Assembly (NCBI GenBank): GCA_022495995.1
Contig: JAFEMH010000168.1
Location: 908,349-972,348 of the forward strand
Length of the DNA: 64,000 nucleotides
Direction: 5' to 3'
Origin: Adenophora triphylla var. japonica
Lineage: Eukaryota; Streptophyta; Magnoliopsida; Asterales; Campanulaceae
The position numbers were made by a program, and so were the translations under genes. Shown one piece after another: positions 21,813 to 32,227 of the stretch. The notes under the pieces were generated by a model, which was given only the letters and a program-made list of their open reading frames with translations, was not told the origin of the DNA and ran no database searches. Position 1 is the first letter of the stretch; the number at the start of each line of letters is the position of its first letter.

Positions 21813-22218
21813 GTTTAGGAATAATATCTAAATTCATCATTCTTTTCACAGAATCATAGTTAATATGTCCTAAACGACCATGCCAAACATTTGAAGATTC
21901 AATGGAATAAGAAACAGGATAATCAATAGAGCTAAAATTATTGTGCGAACAAACATCAGTTTCAACTCTAATTTTAAATAAACCATCCGAGGAATAACCT
22001 TTCCCCACAAAACTACCAGAATCCAAAATTATGACCTTATTACATTTAAAAGAAATCTCAAATCCTTCCCTAACTAGACTAGAACCACTAATAATGTTGC
22101 GACGAATATCAGGAACGTGATACACTCGATGCAAGGTAAGAATGCGCCCATTAGGAAACTTCAGGTCCACGCGTCCAGTTCCAAGCACCTTTGCAGCACT
22201 AGAGTTCCCCATCATCAC
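21793..22218 (-). pseudogene. Copia-2 GAG-pre-integrase
   Basis: Contains GTGRVDLKFPNGRILTLHRV, YHVPDIRRNIISGSSLVREG and WHGRLGHINYDSVKRMM, the His pair of the integrase finger. It continues from the protease frame after one stop (at about 22219) and shifts frame at its end (KHAIDKF) into the Cys pair of the next piece. Confidence 0.88.
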
Positions 22219-22431
22219 TTATCTACCACGCTCAGGCTGGTAAGACACAAATAGCAATTTATCAGCACAAACGTGCACATTTGCCCCAGTGTTAACAAGC
22301 CACACGTTGGGTTCATAGACAGTAAAGATTTCAGGATAAGAGGTTACATACTTTGTAACATTGCAGGTCAGAGCGTCAACTCCAGGTGCGTCAGAGTCAG
22401 GATCATCATAATCCTTCGGACCCAACACCAT
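22219..22431 (-). pseudogene. Copia-2 protease with mutated active site
   Basis: Contains NVWLVNTGANVHVCAD. Plant copia proteases normally read W(L/I)VDTGA; here the catalytic Asp is Asn. In codon terms this is a single G-to-A change. The downstream stop after QPERGR is also a likely single transition. Confidence 0.85.
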
Positions 22432-23303
22432 GTTGACAGCAGGATGGTCATCAGTAGAGCCTTGTGGTCCTTTTCCTTTCTTGGACGGGCAGTCCCTAGA
22501 AAAGTGTCCACCTTCTCCACAATTCTAGCAGTTCTGTTTTGCTTTTGGCTTCTTAAAATTATTTTTCTTAACTTTAATCTTATCATGGTTTTCTTTATCC
22601 TTAGAGTGAGTTTTCACACCTTTTCCTTTAAACTTGCTTTTACTAGTTACCAAATTAGCAGCAGCCTCCACAGGTACTCTAGGTTGGTTACCATTATGCA
22701 CCTCCTGAATCGCAATTGCATTCATCAACTCATTGAGTGTCAAGCTTCCAGTACGATGCTTGAGGGTCATACCGAATTCCCCCCAAGATCGAGGAAACTT
22801 CTCAATAATAGCCATGACATCGAACTTATCAGGAAGTCCCATGTCAGCATCCTTGAGCGATTGCAAAATGATTTGGAGTTCGTGCACTTGATCGGTAACC
22901 GACTTTTCCTCACTCATGCGATAATTCAGGAACTTTCCTACTTGGTACTTTTCCACACCGGAGTCATCGGTGCTGTACTTCGTGGAAAGCGATTCCCACA
23001 GTGACGCAACAGTGAGAGGAGCAGAGCAATAAACATCAAAGAGTGCATTCGACGAGCCGATGTAATGCATCCTCGAACAACATCGTCCTGCTCCTTCCAC
23101 TGTTTAACAGCAGCCACACTAACTGGATCATCGGCTTTCAGAGCGGGACATTTGGATGACAGCATACCAGACATGCCCTTAATTAACAGCCAGATCTTCA
23201 TGCGTTCAGACCAACGCTTAAAGTTCTTACCATCGAACTTTTCCGGAAGATCTGAGGTGTCAACTAGGGACTTAAATGGAGAGCTAGAGGAACTTCCAGA
23301 CAT
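22432..23303 (-). pseudogene. gag: Copia-2 Gag, broken by one frameshift and one stop
   Basis: ATG at 23303 (MSGSSSSSPFKSLVDTSDLP), 30 bases inside the LTR end. The N-terminal frame has FDGKNFKRWSERMKIWLL. After a shift near 23060 the second frame continues with LWESLSTKYSTDDSGVEKYQ and MAIIEKFPRSWGEFG (UBN2 gag). It ends at a TAG where the zinc knuckle begins (QNC*NCGEGGHFSRDCPSKK), probably TGG to TAG. The product would form the particle shell. Confidence 0.88.
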
Positions 23304-23332
23304 GATACAATAAAAAAAAAATTCTCTTAGAC

Positions 23333-24096
23333 TGTTGGAAATTAATTTATAGCACCACAGATTAAACAAACAATTTAATCAACAGTAGGGGATTTATTGA
23401 TCAAGTCAAGAACATACCAATAAGCCAATAGCAAAACCAACAGCAAGGAAACAGGATCAGGAAAACACAACAGAAACAAGTAAACACATGATTAGAAAAA
23501 TTTATCGTGATTTGATCGAGTCGCCTTAGGAAGACTGTCCTAAGAGAAAATATTGCCCCCAATTGGTGCAACTCAGGTACAGACAAATTTCTCCGAGGAT
23601 AAAACGATCACGGATTACGTACCACAAATCAGCACACAGGTAGGTAATCACCGGCGGTCCTATCTCAGTCGCCTTGAATCTCACGAACGAATCTCTATGA
23701 ACGGGGAGTAATCAAACAATGAGAGAAACTAGAGACTAGGGTTTTCTCTTGTAAATCTCATATAAAACTCGGCTGGAGGAAGTATGGTTTATATACATAT
23801 GGTAAATTAGGGTTTTAGGGCTTAAAAAGACCTAAAAAATGCTTTAATTCGGCCCAGGAAAATCACTAACCCGACATGAGCGCGACCGCGGTCGACCATA
23901 GCGCGGCCGCGCACGACTTGAATCAATCCAAGTCGATTTTCTGCCAAACAGCGCGGTCGCTCTTAGCCTCAGCGCGGCCGCCCTCATGTGCAGAACTTCA
24001 GACGTGATTTCCTCTTTGCCAAATTCTGTTCAAGCCGATGACGATCCTAGGTCATAGGACTATGAACTTCATGCCACATATATCAAACTTCCAACA
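23333..24096 (-). repeat. 5' LTR of copia-2
   Basis: 764 bp bounded by TGTTGG and CCAACA. TATA box ATGTATATAAACC at 23787-23799 (minus). Upstream of it are GACCGCGGTC (23884-23893), GCGCGGCCGCGC (23901-23912), GCGCGGTCGC (23951-23960) and GCGGCCGC (23974-23981). A CAACA end directly followed by gtctaagagaa shows no canonical tRNA-Met primer site. Confidence 0.92.
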
Positions 24097-24406
24097 TCTC
24101 TCTCCCCGTTCGTCGATTGATTGAAGATTTTAAGGTGCCTCTCAATTTATTTATTTTCCACTCTCTCCCGCTCTTCTTCTCTCTCTCTGCTACTGGTTTT
24201 TTATTTGTTAATAATCCCTAATTGACAATGAAACCATTCAGTTGTTTTGTCAGTCAATTTCTGTTTACTGGAGTGGAAACATTCATTTACTTTCTGCTAG
24301 TTAGAATTGCATTTCTTATTTACAGTCTAAATACTCAACAAATATGTCATAAATAGATTTTTATTTTCAGCTTGGAATTTGTTGATAGACTGTACTAAGA
24401 AACTGC

Positions 24407-24538
24407 TTGATATCTACTCTGGCTTGGGCATTTGTTAGGCTGTAGTGAATGTGCTTGTTTTTTTCTGTTGTTTTTACCTGCTGAAAGTTTGATATCTACT
24501 CTGGCTTGGGCATTTGTTAGGCTGTAGTGAATGTGCTT
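24407..24538. repeat. 50-bp direct repeat, 82-bp spacing
   Basis: Identical copies at 24407-24456 and 24489-24538 including ctctggcttgggcatttgtt and ggctgtagtgaatgtgctt. Only two copies. Confidence 0.9.
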
Positions 24539-25405
24539 ATTTACTATGAAGACTATAAGCATGTCATATGGAGGGTATTGGACTATTGGTATTGTGGAAA
24601 TATCATTCTAGCAATGTGAATAGTTTGCAATTGCTACTGTGCAATCAGTTCTTAGGGTGTATTTCCACTATCATGCATATTCAACATCACATATTGAGTT
24701 AACAGAATTGCTAAAAATTCATTTACATTACAGTAGGAGAGGACACATTTTCCAACTTTTTGACCTGTTTATTTATTATGTCTTCATCCCATATAATTGG
24801 AATATGAGCAAGGATAGTACCCTCATTTTCGTATTAAGAGTACTAACTACAAGTTTTGGAACGAATATTTGTTGATAAAACTTGAAAGCTTGCAGTTAGT
24901 AAGAAATGGTTGAATTGATGTAAAAATGAAAGGACTCTTTTTGTTAGATGGAGGGTTAATAATTAAGGACTTACCAATTCCAGTTCCTAGGCTGTGGTTT
25001 AACGCCTCCCAAATGCTACATTTGAGTCATATATCTTTTGGAGAAGGATTGACATCTACTTTATCTTTGTGTGATTAAGTACAGGCATATTGGTTGCATC
25101 TTGGAACTGAAACAAATCCCTATTGAGGCTGATTACTAAATGGAATTACTTTGCCTGGAACAGGTTGATGATTAGAAACCATTTAACTTTTGCTTCAATA
25201 TTTAAAGTTACTTTGCCTAGTAAATCAGCTATTAGTGTTTAGATGAGCCACCATTAGTGCTAAGGCTAAATCCAGCTATCTCAATGCAGCTGCCTTGTAA
25301 TAGAGAAAAAGACATTTAATTTTTTTTTCTATTACTTCATTCTCATAATAAATATTCCATTTAACTTTTTAATGTTTTTAACAATATGAGATTCACTTGT
25401 TTCAG

Positions 25406-25458
25406 GTGGTAGTCCCAAGCGAAGGTTGGAAGGACAGCCAAATGGGTTTAAAGATTAG
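25406..25458 (+). CDS. Possible terminal exon of a host gene
   Basis: A good splice acceptor (cttgtttcag, AG at 25404-25405) is followed by an open phase reading GGSPKRRLEGQPNGFKD and a TAG stop at 25456-25458, then AT-rich sequence like a 3' UTR. I cannot name the gene. Upstream exons are not identified; they may lie beyond the transposon nest. Chance occurrence is quite possible. Confidence 0.25.
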
Positions 25459-25639
25459 GATGTATCAGTAATTAACATTTGTTGGAATGTAATATGTGTG
25501 AAAACTATTTTTGGTTTGTGTTTGTTTTGATTGTTTTGAGATTGTTTTGGAATTGTAGTAAAACTTGAATATGTCTTGTTCTAGAGGAAATCAGTCAAAG
25601 GGAATGAATTTGGCATTTTATTTTTTTGATTACAGCTTT

Positions 25640-25818
25640 TCTAGAGTTCGGATCGGATCGGGGCTTCGGATCGGACCGGGGATTCGGATCGGAGCTTCGG
25701 ATCTCGGATCAGATAACTTCGGATCGGATCGGGTTCGGCAAATGTTTTGTGGTGTTCGGATCGGGTTCGGATCAGGCCTGATCCGATCCGAACCCGACCC
25801 GTTGCCATCCCTAAGCAC
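25640..25818. mobile_element. Truncated hAT-type end
   Basis: GGATCGG-rich subterminal repeats end in GTTGCCATCCCTA, the inverse of the hAT-type end TAGGGATGGCAAC. A matching left end is not seen, so the element is truncated. The GGTTCGGATC repeats resemble the subterminal binding repeats of other hATs here. Confidence 0.55.
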
Positions 25819-26431
25819 AAAGAGAAGACACGGCTTTGGAGTGAATTTAAGAGACAATACATAGTTGTGATTCACGTTTTCAAAATTGTGATTTTAGGTT
25901 GTAAGTGAAGGTTGTGTCTTACATCCGAACTCACATCTAGGTTTTTGTCAAGTTTTTTGTTTTACTTCTGATTAGAATAGGATCCACTTGGGAAAGGAAG
26001 TCTGTTCTTGTCATAGAAGGTGATTAGAACTTGTTTAGTGTTTTCGTATTTTAGTTTTCACTAATTCGTGTTTTTGTAAACATCAAAGTTTTTAATAGTG
26101 AAAAGTTTTTGTGCGTAAGCCTGGTTTGCTGGGATCAAAACCAGTAAACGTTTATACTTCTTGTTTTTACTTTTTATTCCGCTGCTTTAATTGTGGATGT
26201 GTGGACAGTTGTGTGTCACATCTGTACTCACATCCGTGAACTGTTGAAGTTGATTGTGCTTCCTAGCTACACGAAACTTTCAGTTTGATTTAAAGATTCA
26301 ATACAACTTCTTCATGCACCTCTTGTTTAGAACAGTGGCGGAATCATGATTTTCAGTAGCTTCATTTTATAAGTTTGACAAAATATATTAGTTACTTAGC
26401 TGTACCACACCCAATATTTTCAGTAGGTAAA
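25819..26431. other. Unassigned AT-rich spacer
   Basis: No gene or element boundary recognised. Contains two related phrases (cttacatccgaactcacatc near 25920 and cacatctgtactcacatccg near 26217), perhaps a decayed repeat. Confidence 0.4.
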
Positions 26432-26892
26432 GTTGTCAATAGAGTTGCCCAATCGGGTCCGAACCGCCGGTTCAAACCGGAACCGGACCGGCCCAAAATC
26501 GGAGGGAAACCAAATCGGCTAAACCGTGAACCGCCTGAACCGGTGAACCGGCGGTTTTCCGGTCCGGTTACGGTTCGTATATTCAAAAATCGGTGAACCG
26601 GCGGTTCAGGAACCGGAACCGTGAACCGAAACCGAAACCGTGAACCGGAACCGCCGGTTCACGAACCGGAACCGTGAACCTAACGGCTAGTTGATCTGGG
26701 CCGTTGATTTGGCTGATCCGACGGTGCCTGTTTAATGACCGTTAGCTAACGGTCATTTTGACTGTTTAGTGACCAAAATGTAAAAAAAAAAATATTTTCT
26801 TAACCGTTTTGGTCCCTAAAACGTTTTTTTTTTTGGTCCCTAAAACGTTTTTTTTTTTTTGGTCCCTAAAACGTTTTTTTTTTCTCTCCAAC

Positions 26893-26900
26893 CTATAAAT
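26893..26900 (+). promoter_or_regulatory. TATA box of hAT transposase gene
   Basis: cctataaatacc, 187 bases before the presumed ATG at 27080, after three tandem ggtccctaaaacgtttt blocks (26810-26880). CT-rich leader follows. Confidence 0.65.
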
Positions 26901-27079
26901 ACCCTTCCCCTCCCTTCATTTTTTTCACACCATTCTCTACTCATTCTCTCAATCTCTCTCTCAATCTCTCAAATCTCTCTCTCAATTAATCTCTATATTA
27001 TCTCAAACTTTCAAAGTCTCAAACTCAAAGTCTCCATAATTCCATTTTTCCACATAATTTCATCTTTTCACCAAAAAAA

Positions 27080-29296
27080 ATGTCTTCATCTCATGGCGGT
27101 CGTGGCGATAAGGGAAAGAATGTATCAACTACGCATCCAATCCCCCCCCCCCCGATGATTCCATTTGGGATAATCTTAATATACAACCACATGAAACGCT
27201 TGATTTGAGCGATGACGAAGTTGATGCAACATTTCCAATGGGTGGTCATGGTCATACCGAAGGGAGTAACACTCAAACCACTCAAACCTAAAGTGAAGCT
27301 CGAGGGGGTAGTCAAACTCAAATCCGTGGTCGAGGTCGAGGAGGTCGAACCACGGGGAGGTCCGACATCATGACCGTGCACTTTTCAAAAGAGCCAATTG
27401 AAGGTACCAACCAATACACTGTTTCTTGCAACCATTGCACTCAAAAATTTGCCTTTACCCATGGAGGTGGTTATTGGACATTTAAAAGACACTTGACGTC
27501 AAAGCACCCCGACCAAGTTGGAGATGCCCAAGATCAAACACAACTACAAGGATTTACGGGATCCTCACAAGGTACGTCTTCGCAATTATTTAAATTTGAT
27601 CAGCAACGTATAGAAGAGAAATGGCAAAATATACTTCTGCTAAAGGATTACCCTTTAATTTTGCTAATGATATATTATGGTCTCATATGGCACAACTTCG
27701 TTTAAATCCCGCGGCTAAAGAAATTAATAAAAATACAAGTACTCGTGATACTAAAGCCCAATATCTACAAGGGAAATTAACTTTAATTAATACGTTTAAA
27801 GATTTACCCCAAAAATTGTCAATATGTGCCGATATATGGAGTGATCATTGGCAAACTCATAACTATTTAGGAATTACATGTCATTGGATTGATAGTAGTT
27901 GGAAATTACAAAAACGATTACTTGCATATAAATCTTTTGATACTGTTCATAAGCTTGCTCAAAAATATTTGTAACAAAAATTGCTAGAGTTTTACAAGAA
28001 GATGGATTAGTTCACAAATTTTTTTCAATTGGATTTGATAATGCTGCTAATAATACTGCTAGTCTACCATCACTCATTTAAATTTGTCAACTATCCATTG
28101 GGGGTAAATTTTTTCATGTTAGGTGCATATGTCATATTTTAAATTTGTGTGTGCAAGATGGTTTATCAACTTTAAAGGAACATGTAGCCCCAATCAAGGA
28201 AGTTCTTGCGTATATAATGAGAAATCATAGTGTAACAAAATGTGGATTAGATTTTGTAAAATAAATAATATCCCACCTAAAAGATTTTACCTAGATGTTC
28301 CAAAACGATGGAATTCCACTTATAAAATGTTATCCGACTCTTATGATTTTCGTGAACTATTGTGTCAGTTTATTCAACAAATAGAGTATTCAATTATAAT
28401 ATTGCCTCATCAATGGAATGTTTGTAATAATTTAAAGAAAATTTTGAAAGTTTTTAAAGATGCTACCGTACAATTATCCGGTTCTTACTATCCCACTTCA
28501 CCGTTAGTTATAGAACACGCCGCTAAAAGTAGTTATATATTTATTCATTTTAAAGATTGTCCAATTTTAGGTGAACGTATTAGCAAGATGAGAACAAAAT
28601 GGTTTAAATATTTTTTTATCATTCCCCCGTTGTTTTTAGTAGCTAAACTATTAGATCCTAGGATAAGAGAAGATGGTTTAGAACAAATACTTGATTATTA
28701 TTATAAGAATCTATTTCCCACCGGCTTTTGATTTGTTTTTAGATAGACCTATCCCAAAGGCAAAAGACGTTGTAACTGAGACTAAAAATATTATATATGT
28801 ACTTTATAGAGAATATTATGATCTTTTTGGTAATATTGTTTATCCTAGTAGTGAAAATGTAGGTGGTAGTTTTCATGAAGATAGCGATCCCTTTAACTTT
28901 ATAGATAATTTAATTAGTTCTAGAACTCAAAAACGTCAACGAGGTGGCTCCACTTATGTTGAACTTGAAAATTATTTAACCACTTCTTTTGAGCCTATAG
29001 AAGAATTTGATATTGTAAAGTGGTGGGCACGAAGGGCAAACAACTATCCTATTCTATCATTGATAGCAAAGGAGATCCTAGCCGCTCCCGCCTCAACCGT
29101 CGCCGTAGAGGAAGTATTTAGTGTAGGAGGAAATGTCTTGTCCGATCGAAGGTCAAAGTTGTCTCCATATAATTTAGAATATCAAATGGTGCTCGGCGAT
29201 TGGCATAGAGCCGAACTACGACTTCAAGATAAAAGAAGTAGTTCCGAGGAGGAGGAGGCCTTTGATGAAGATACATCGGGGAGCGAAGCCGAATGA
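27080..29296 (+). pseudogene. hAT transposase, several frameshifts
   Basis: ATG at 27080 opens MSSSHGGRGDKGKN; a run of 12 C (27142-27153) puts the following DDSIWDNLNIQPHETLDLSD out of frame, and a TAA follows at about 27289. 27370-27705 holds a BED zinc finger (CNHCTQKFAFTHGGGYWTFK then RHLTSKH). A shift near 27620 leads to 27621-27974 (SICADIWSDHWQTHNYLGIT), with the conserved catalytic-domain Asp. 27975-28239 is open only in pieces. 28240-28731 holds the middle region (VPKRWNSTYKML). 28691-29296 ends with the hAT dimerisation domain (KWWARRANNYPILSLIAKEI, VFSVGGNVLSDRRSKL). The enzyme would cut and paste the element; this copy is dead but only a few changes from open. Confidence 0.92.
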
Positions 29297-29730
29297 ACTA
29301 CGCCGCTCTTTAGACTTTAGATTAGGTTAATTGTAATTTTATAGATTAGATTTTAGATTAGGTTTATTTTTATTTAATTGTAATAGTTAGGTTGAGGTAA
29401 AGGCTCCTAAATGTCCCCCCTTATTTATAAAAGAGTAAGGTTGGTTGTCCCCCTCATTTTTAATTTTATTTTAATTAATAAAATTTAAGGGTACCGTCCC
29501 TTTTTCTTTTATAATACTTTCGTCTATTTTAAAAAAGTTAAGTTTTATTTCTTTCAAAATTCATAACCTTTTTTATATAACTTTTTGCAAAAAATGTATG
29601 TAGTAAACAAAAGTCTAAAATTGTCTTATTTATCCAAAAAAAAAAAAATTAAAAAAATTAAATTTTTTATAAAACTTAATAGAAACTGTTAAAAATTTAA
29701 CTGTTTTTTTTTTTGAACAATCTGTACACT
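29297..29730. other. hAT 3' untranslated region
   Basis: AT-rich, no ORF. Contains several aataaa-like signals (for example ttaattaataaaattt near 29470) suited to polyadenylation. Confidence 0.5.
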
Positions 29731-29824
29731 TGGGCGACCGCCCATATCATTCGGCCCTCTTGGGCGGCCGCCCAAACCAACAATTTTTTTTTTTAAAAAC
29801 ACTGTATACTTGGGCGACTGCCCA
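29731..29824. repeat. Three GC dyads inside hAT 3' end
   Basis: TGGGCGACCGCCCA (29731-29744), perfect palindrome TGGGCGGCCGCCCA (29761-29774) and imperfect TGGGCGACTGCCCA (29811-29824), the first and third each preceded by ctgta.act. They sit between transposase end and 3' subterminal repeats. Confidence 0.9.
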
Positions 29825-30011
29825 AAAAAACATTTTTTTTTTGAAATTGACGGTTCAAAATCGGAACCGGAACCGTACGGCCGGTCCGAACTGGGAACCG
29901 GAACCGTGAATAAATCGGGTCAGTTTCGGTTCAAAGGATGGCGGAACCGTGAACCGCCGATTCGAAATCGAAACCGGCGGTCCGAACCGGATGAGCAACT
30001 CTAGTTGTCAA

Positions 30012-30281
30012 CCTTTGGTTTCCACTTTCCACATAAAATTCACTAACAATACTTCACATATATTATTTTTTTAACAAATAAATGTGCTTTAATTTTTTAT
30101 TTTTCATTTTCCATTTTCCATTTCTCTTTGGAAGTAGAGGTGGGTGCTGGGATGGAGGAATCCCATCTACAAACATAATCATCAACTCCAGTGGTCCGCA
30201 CCACACTAGATCATACCCATATTTAATACCTTCATCTTCCCCATAAAGTTACCTTCACTGCTCACACTCTCTCTTTCTCTA
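30012..30281. other. Unassigned spacer
   Basis: AT-rich and without recognisable features. Confidence 0.4.
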
Positions 30282-30289
30282 CGTGAGAA

Positions 30290-30693
30290 TAGGGATGGCC
30301 AAATCGGATCAGAATCAGAAAATTGAATCAAAATCGGATCGAAAAAGCTCGGAACCGTCATGAACCGTCGATCCATCACGAAAATTGGAATCGGGGTAAC
30401 CGGAACCGTTTTGGATAAGGGCCGGTTAAGGTTCACATAAATGGTGAACCAAAATCGGAACCGGAACCGAACTGAAAATTCCTTGTTTTTCAATAATTTT
30501 TAGCTTCTTTATTCATTATTGACCGGAATCGGACCGGAACCGCGCCGGAATCGGAACTGTACCGGAACAGGATTGTGGTAACCGGAACCTGATCCGATGT
30601 AAGCAAGAGCCGGTTAAGGTTCACCCTTTTGTCAAATCGAAATCGGCGATTCCGAACCGAAACCGGGTCCAGAACCGATTTTGGCCATCCTTA
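30290..30693. mobile_element. Non-autonomous hAT element, 404 bp
   Basis: Ends TAGGGATGGCCAAA and, reversed, TAAGGATGGCCAAAATC. Perfect 8-bp target duplication cgtgagaa (30282-30289, 30694-30701). Interior is GGAACCG/CGGTTC repeats with no ORF. Confidence 0.93.
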
Positions 30694-30701
30694 CGTGAGA
30701 A

Positions 30702-30933
30702 CAACAAAATGGAAAAGGGAATTTCTATTCCCACTACCTTTTTTCTTTTGACACTACCTCTTTTTTAGTGCAGAAACAACAGATGTAGGGAAACGTAGAA
30801 GTTGACTTCATCTATTTAATATTTTTCAGTTAAAAAAAAATTGTAGTTGGGAGTTAGTGAGTTTGACAATATAAATTTTTCACTATTCATTCTAACTCAA
30901 TCCTTCTATTACTAAAACATAAACATACATATA
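30702..30933. other. Unassigned spacer
   Basis: AT-rich, nothing recognisable. Confidence 0.4.
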
Positions 30934-31220
30934 CTCCCTCCTTTCCAGGTGAGTGTGGACCAAAATTTTTGACACACAAATTAAGGAAAAGTAAGAAAGA
31001 TAAATAGTGAAAGGAAGTGTTTGTGAGTATGAAAAATTAAATAAGATAGAGAATGAGTGGGAGGAATAGTAAGTTGATTGGTGTTGTGAGTGTAAAAGTA
31101 AAGTAGGAGAGAGAATGAGTAGGTGGAATAGTAATGATTTTTTGTCATTTTGGACAGTTCACACTCACGTGGGACGGACGAAAAAGGAAATAAGTCCACA
31201 CTCACATGGAACGGAGGGAG
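30934..31220. mobile_element. Mariner/Stowaway-type MITE, 287 bp
   Basis: Inverted ends CTCCCTCC and GGAGGGAG with a TA target duplication on both sides. Internal arms gtgagtgtggac and gtccacactcac extend the inverted repeat. A common plant MITE form. Confidence 0.85.
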
Positions 31221-31222
31221 TA

Positions 31223-31764
31223 TATTACTAGTGATATTTTTAACTTTATAGAAATAAAATATAAATTTTGTGAAAATGGAGAATCGGAGAGAAGATCAAT
31301 GGTTTAATGAGTCAAGTTATAAGTATTTTTAGTTTAATATTTTTTACAATTTATTTTTTTATATTTGAAATAGTACATTTTATTTTATTTATTATTATTA
31401 ATTTGGTTCTTATATGTTTTAAGATGTGTTTGTTTAAGAGGATGACAAACTATCTCAAGGTGATAAAAATGAAAATGGGAATTAATCGGATGTCAACGAC
31501 ACATGCAAATTTTCTATCGATACGGTTTAATATTTATCTCGATTAATATATATTTGATTTATATAAATGTTTCTATTCTCAAAATGTATTTTTATGCAAA
31601 TAATACTCATTATAATATTTATCCCAAGATAGTTCTTATCCTTCTTCAAAATAAGCCAAAATTAATTGTCTTAATCAACGAAAGTTTGGTCAAATGAAGA
31701 GATTTGCGTGATTTTAAACCATCGTAGCTCCTAAGTATAGCTTTCTAATTAGAGTGCGTCTGCT
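31223..31764. other. AT-rich spacer
   Basis: Very AT-rich, no credible gene or element end. Confidence 0.4.
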
Positions 31765-32227
31765 GAGAAACGCGTTTCTCCATAACTATGGAGAAACGTG
31801 TTTTTCATAGCCAGAAGCTTTACATTTGATAACCAGAAAAAAAAAATCCAAGGCCAAGACCAAAAGCTTCTGGATATCCAGAAGCTTTGCATTTGATAGC
31901 CAGAAGCTTTGCAGTTGATATCCAGAAGCTTTGTATTTGATAGCCGTAAGGATGTGAAATGTATATCCGTAAAGCTGTTAGGTGCATATCCGTAAAGCTG
32001 TTAGGTGCATATCCGAAATGTGTTAGGGCATATCCGTAAATTGCTATTGAAGGTTTCTGATATCCGAAGAAAACCTTCAATGTATATCCGTAAACATTTT
32101 GAAGGTTTCTGGATATTCATTTGAAGGTTTCTGGATATCACTTTCATAGGTTTCTGGCTATCTAGCTCATTGTCGCGCGACATGTCGGGACCCGTTTCTC
32201 CATAACTTATGGAGAAACGCGTTTCTC
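31765..32227. mobile_element. Fold-back element with palindromic ends, 463 bp
   Basis: Each end carries the perfect 16-bp palindrome GAGAAACGCGTTTCTC (31765-31780 and 32212-32227), and the ends are inverted to each other over about 36 bp through ccataa.ttatggagaaacg. Inside are short repeats (ccagaagctttgcatttgat, then catatccgtaaagctgttag). No ORF and no clear target duplication. Confidence 0.7.

Larger units (their letters stand above)
18676..24096 (-). mobile_element. Copia-2, Ty1/copia retrotransposon
   Basis: Minus-strand element with a full 5' LTR (23333-24096), gag, protease, integrase, RT, RNase H, a polypurine tract (18727-18737) and only the first 51 bp of the 3' LTR (18676-18726). 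That stub ends exactly where the Tat-1 LTR ends, so Tat-1 is inserted in the copia-2 3' LTR; the rest of the LTR should lie left of the window. Several frameshifts and nonsense codons break gag-pol, but most domains are recognisable. Confidence 0.92.
24097..25639. other. Non-transposon stretch, possible host gene tail
   Basis: AT-rich, intron-like sequence starting with a CT-rich leader (tctctctccccgttcg). No long ORF is credible. A 50-bp direct repeat occurs at 24407-24456 and 24489-24538 (82-bp spacing). A possible last coding exon is at 25406-25458. Confidence 0.45.
26440..30003 (+). mobile_element. hAT transposon, complete, 3564 bp
   Basis: Terminal inverted repeats TAGAGTTGCCCA (left) and, reversed, TAGAGTTGCTCA (right). 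A perfect 8-bp target duplication gttgtcaa flanks it (26432-26439 and 30004-30011). CCGGTTC/GAACCGG subterminal repeats at both ends (26460-26690, 29850-29990) are probable transposase binding sites. A TATA box at 26893-26900 follows three copies of ggtccctaaaacg plus T-runs. The transposase has BED finger, DUF4413-like and hAT dimerisation regions but is broken. Confidence 0.95.

Noticed and set aside
22273..23004. 243-codon plus-strand frame
   Set aside because: Shadow of copia-2 gag and protease on the opposite strand; no domain of its own.
24639..24875. 78-codon plus-strand frame
   Set aside because: AT-rich, no recognisable protein features; chance frame in intron-like sequence.
26806..26880. 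Separate repeat element (ggtccctaaaacg with T runs)
   Set aside because: Three short copies inside the hAT 5' region only; treated as part of that element.
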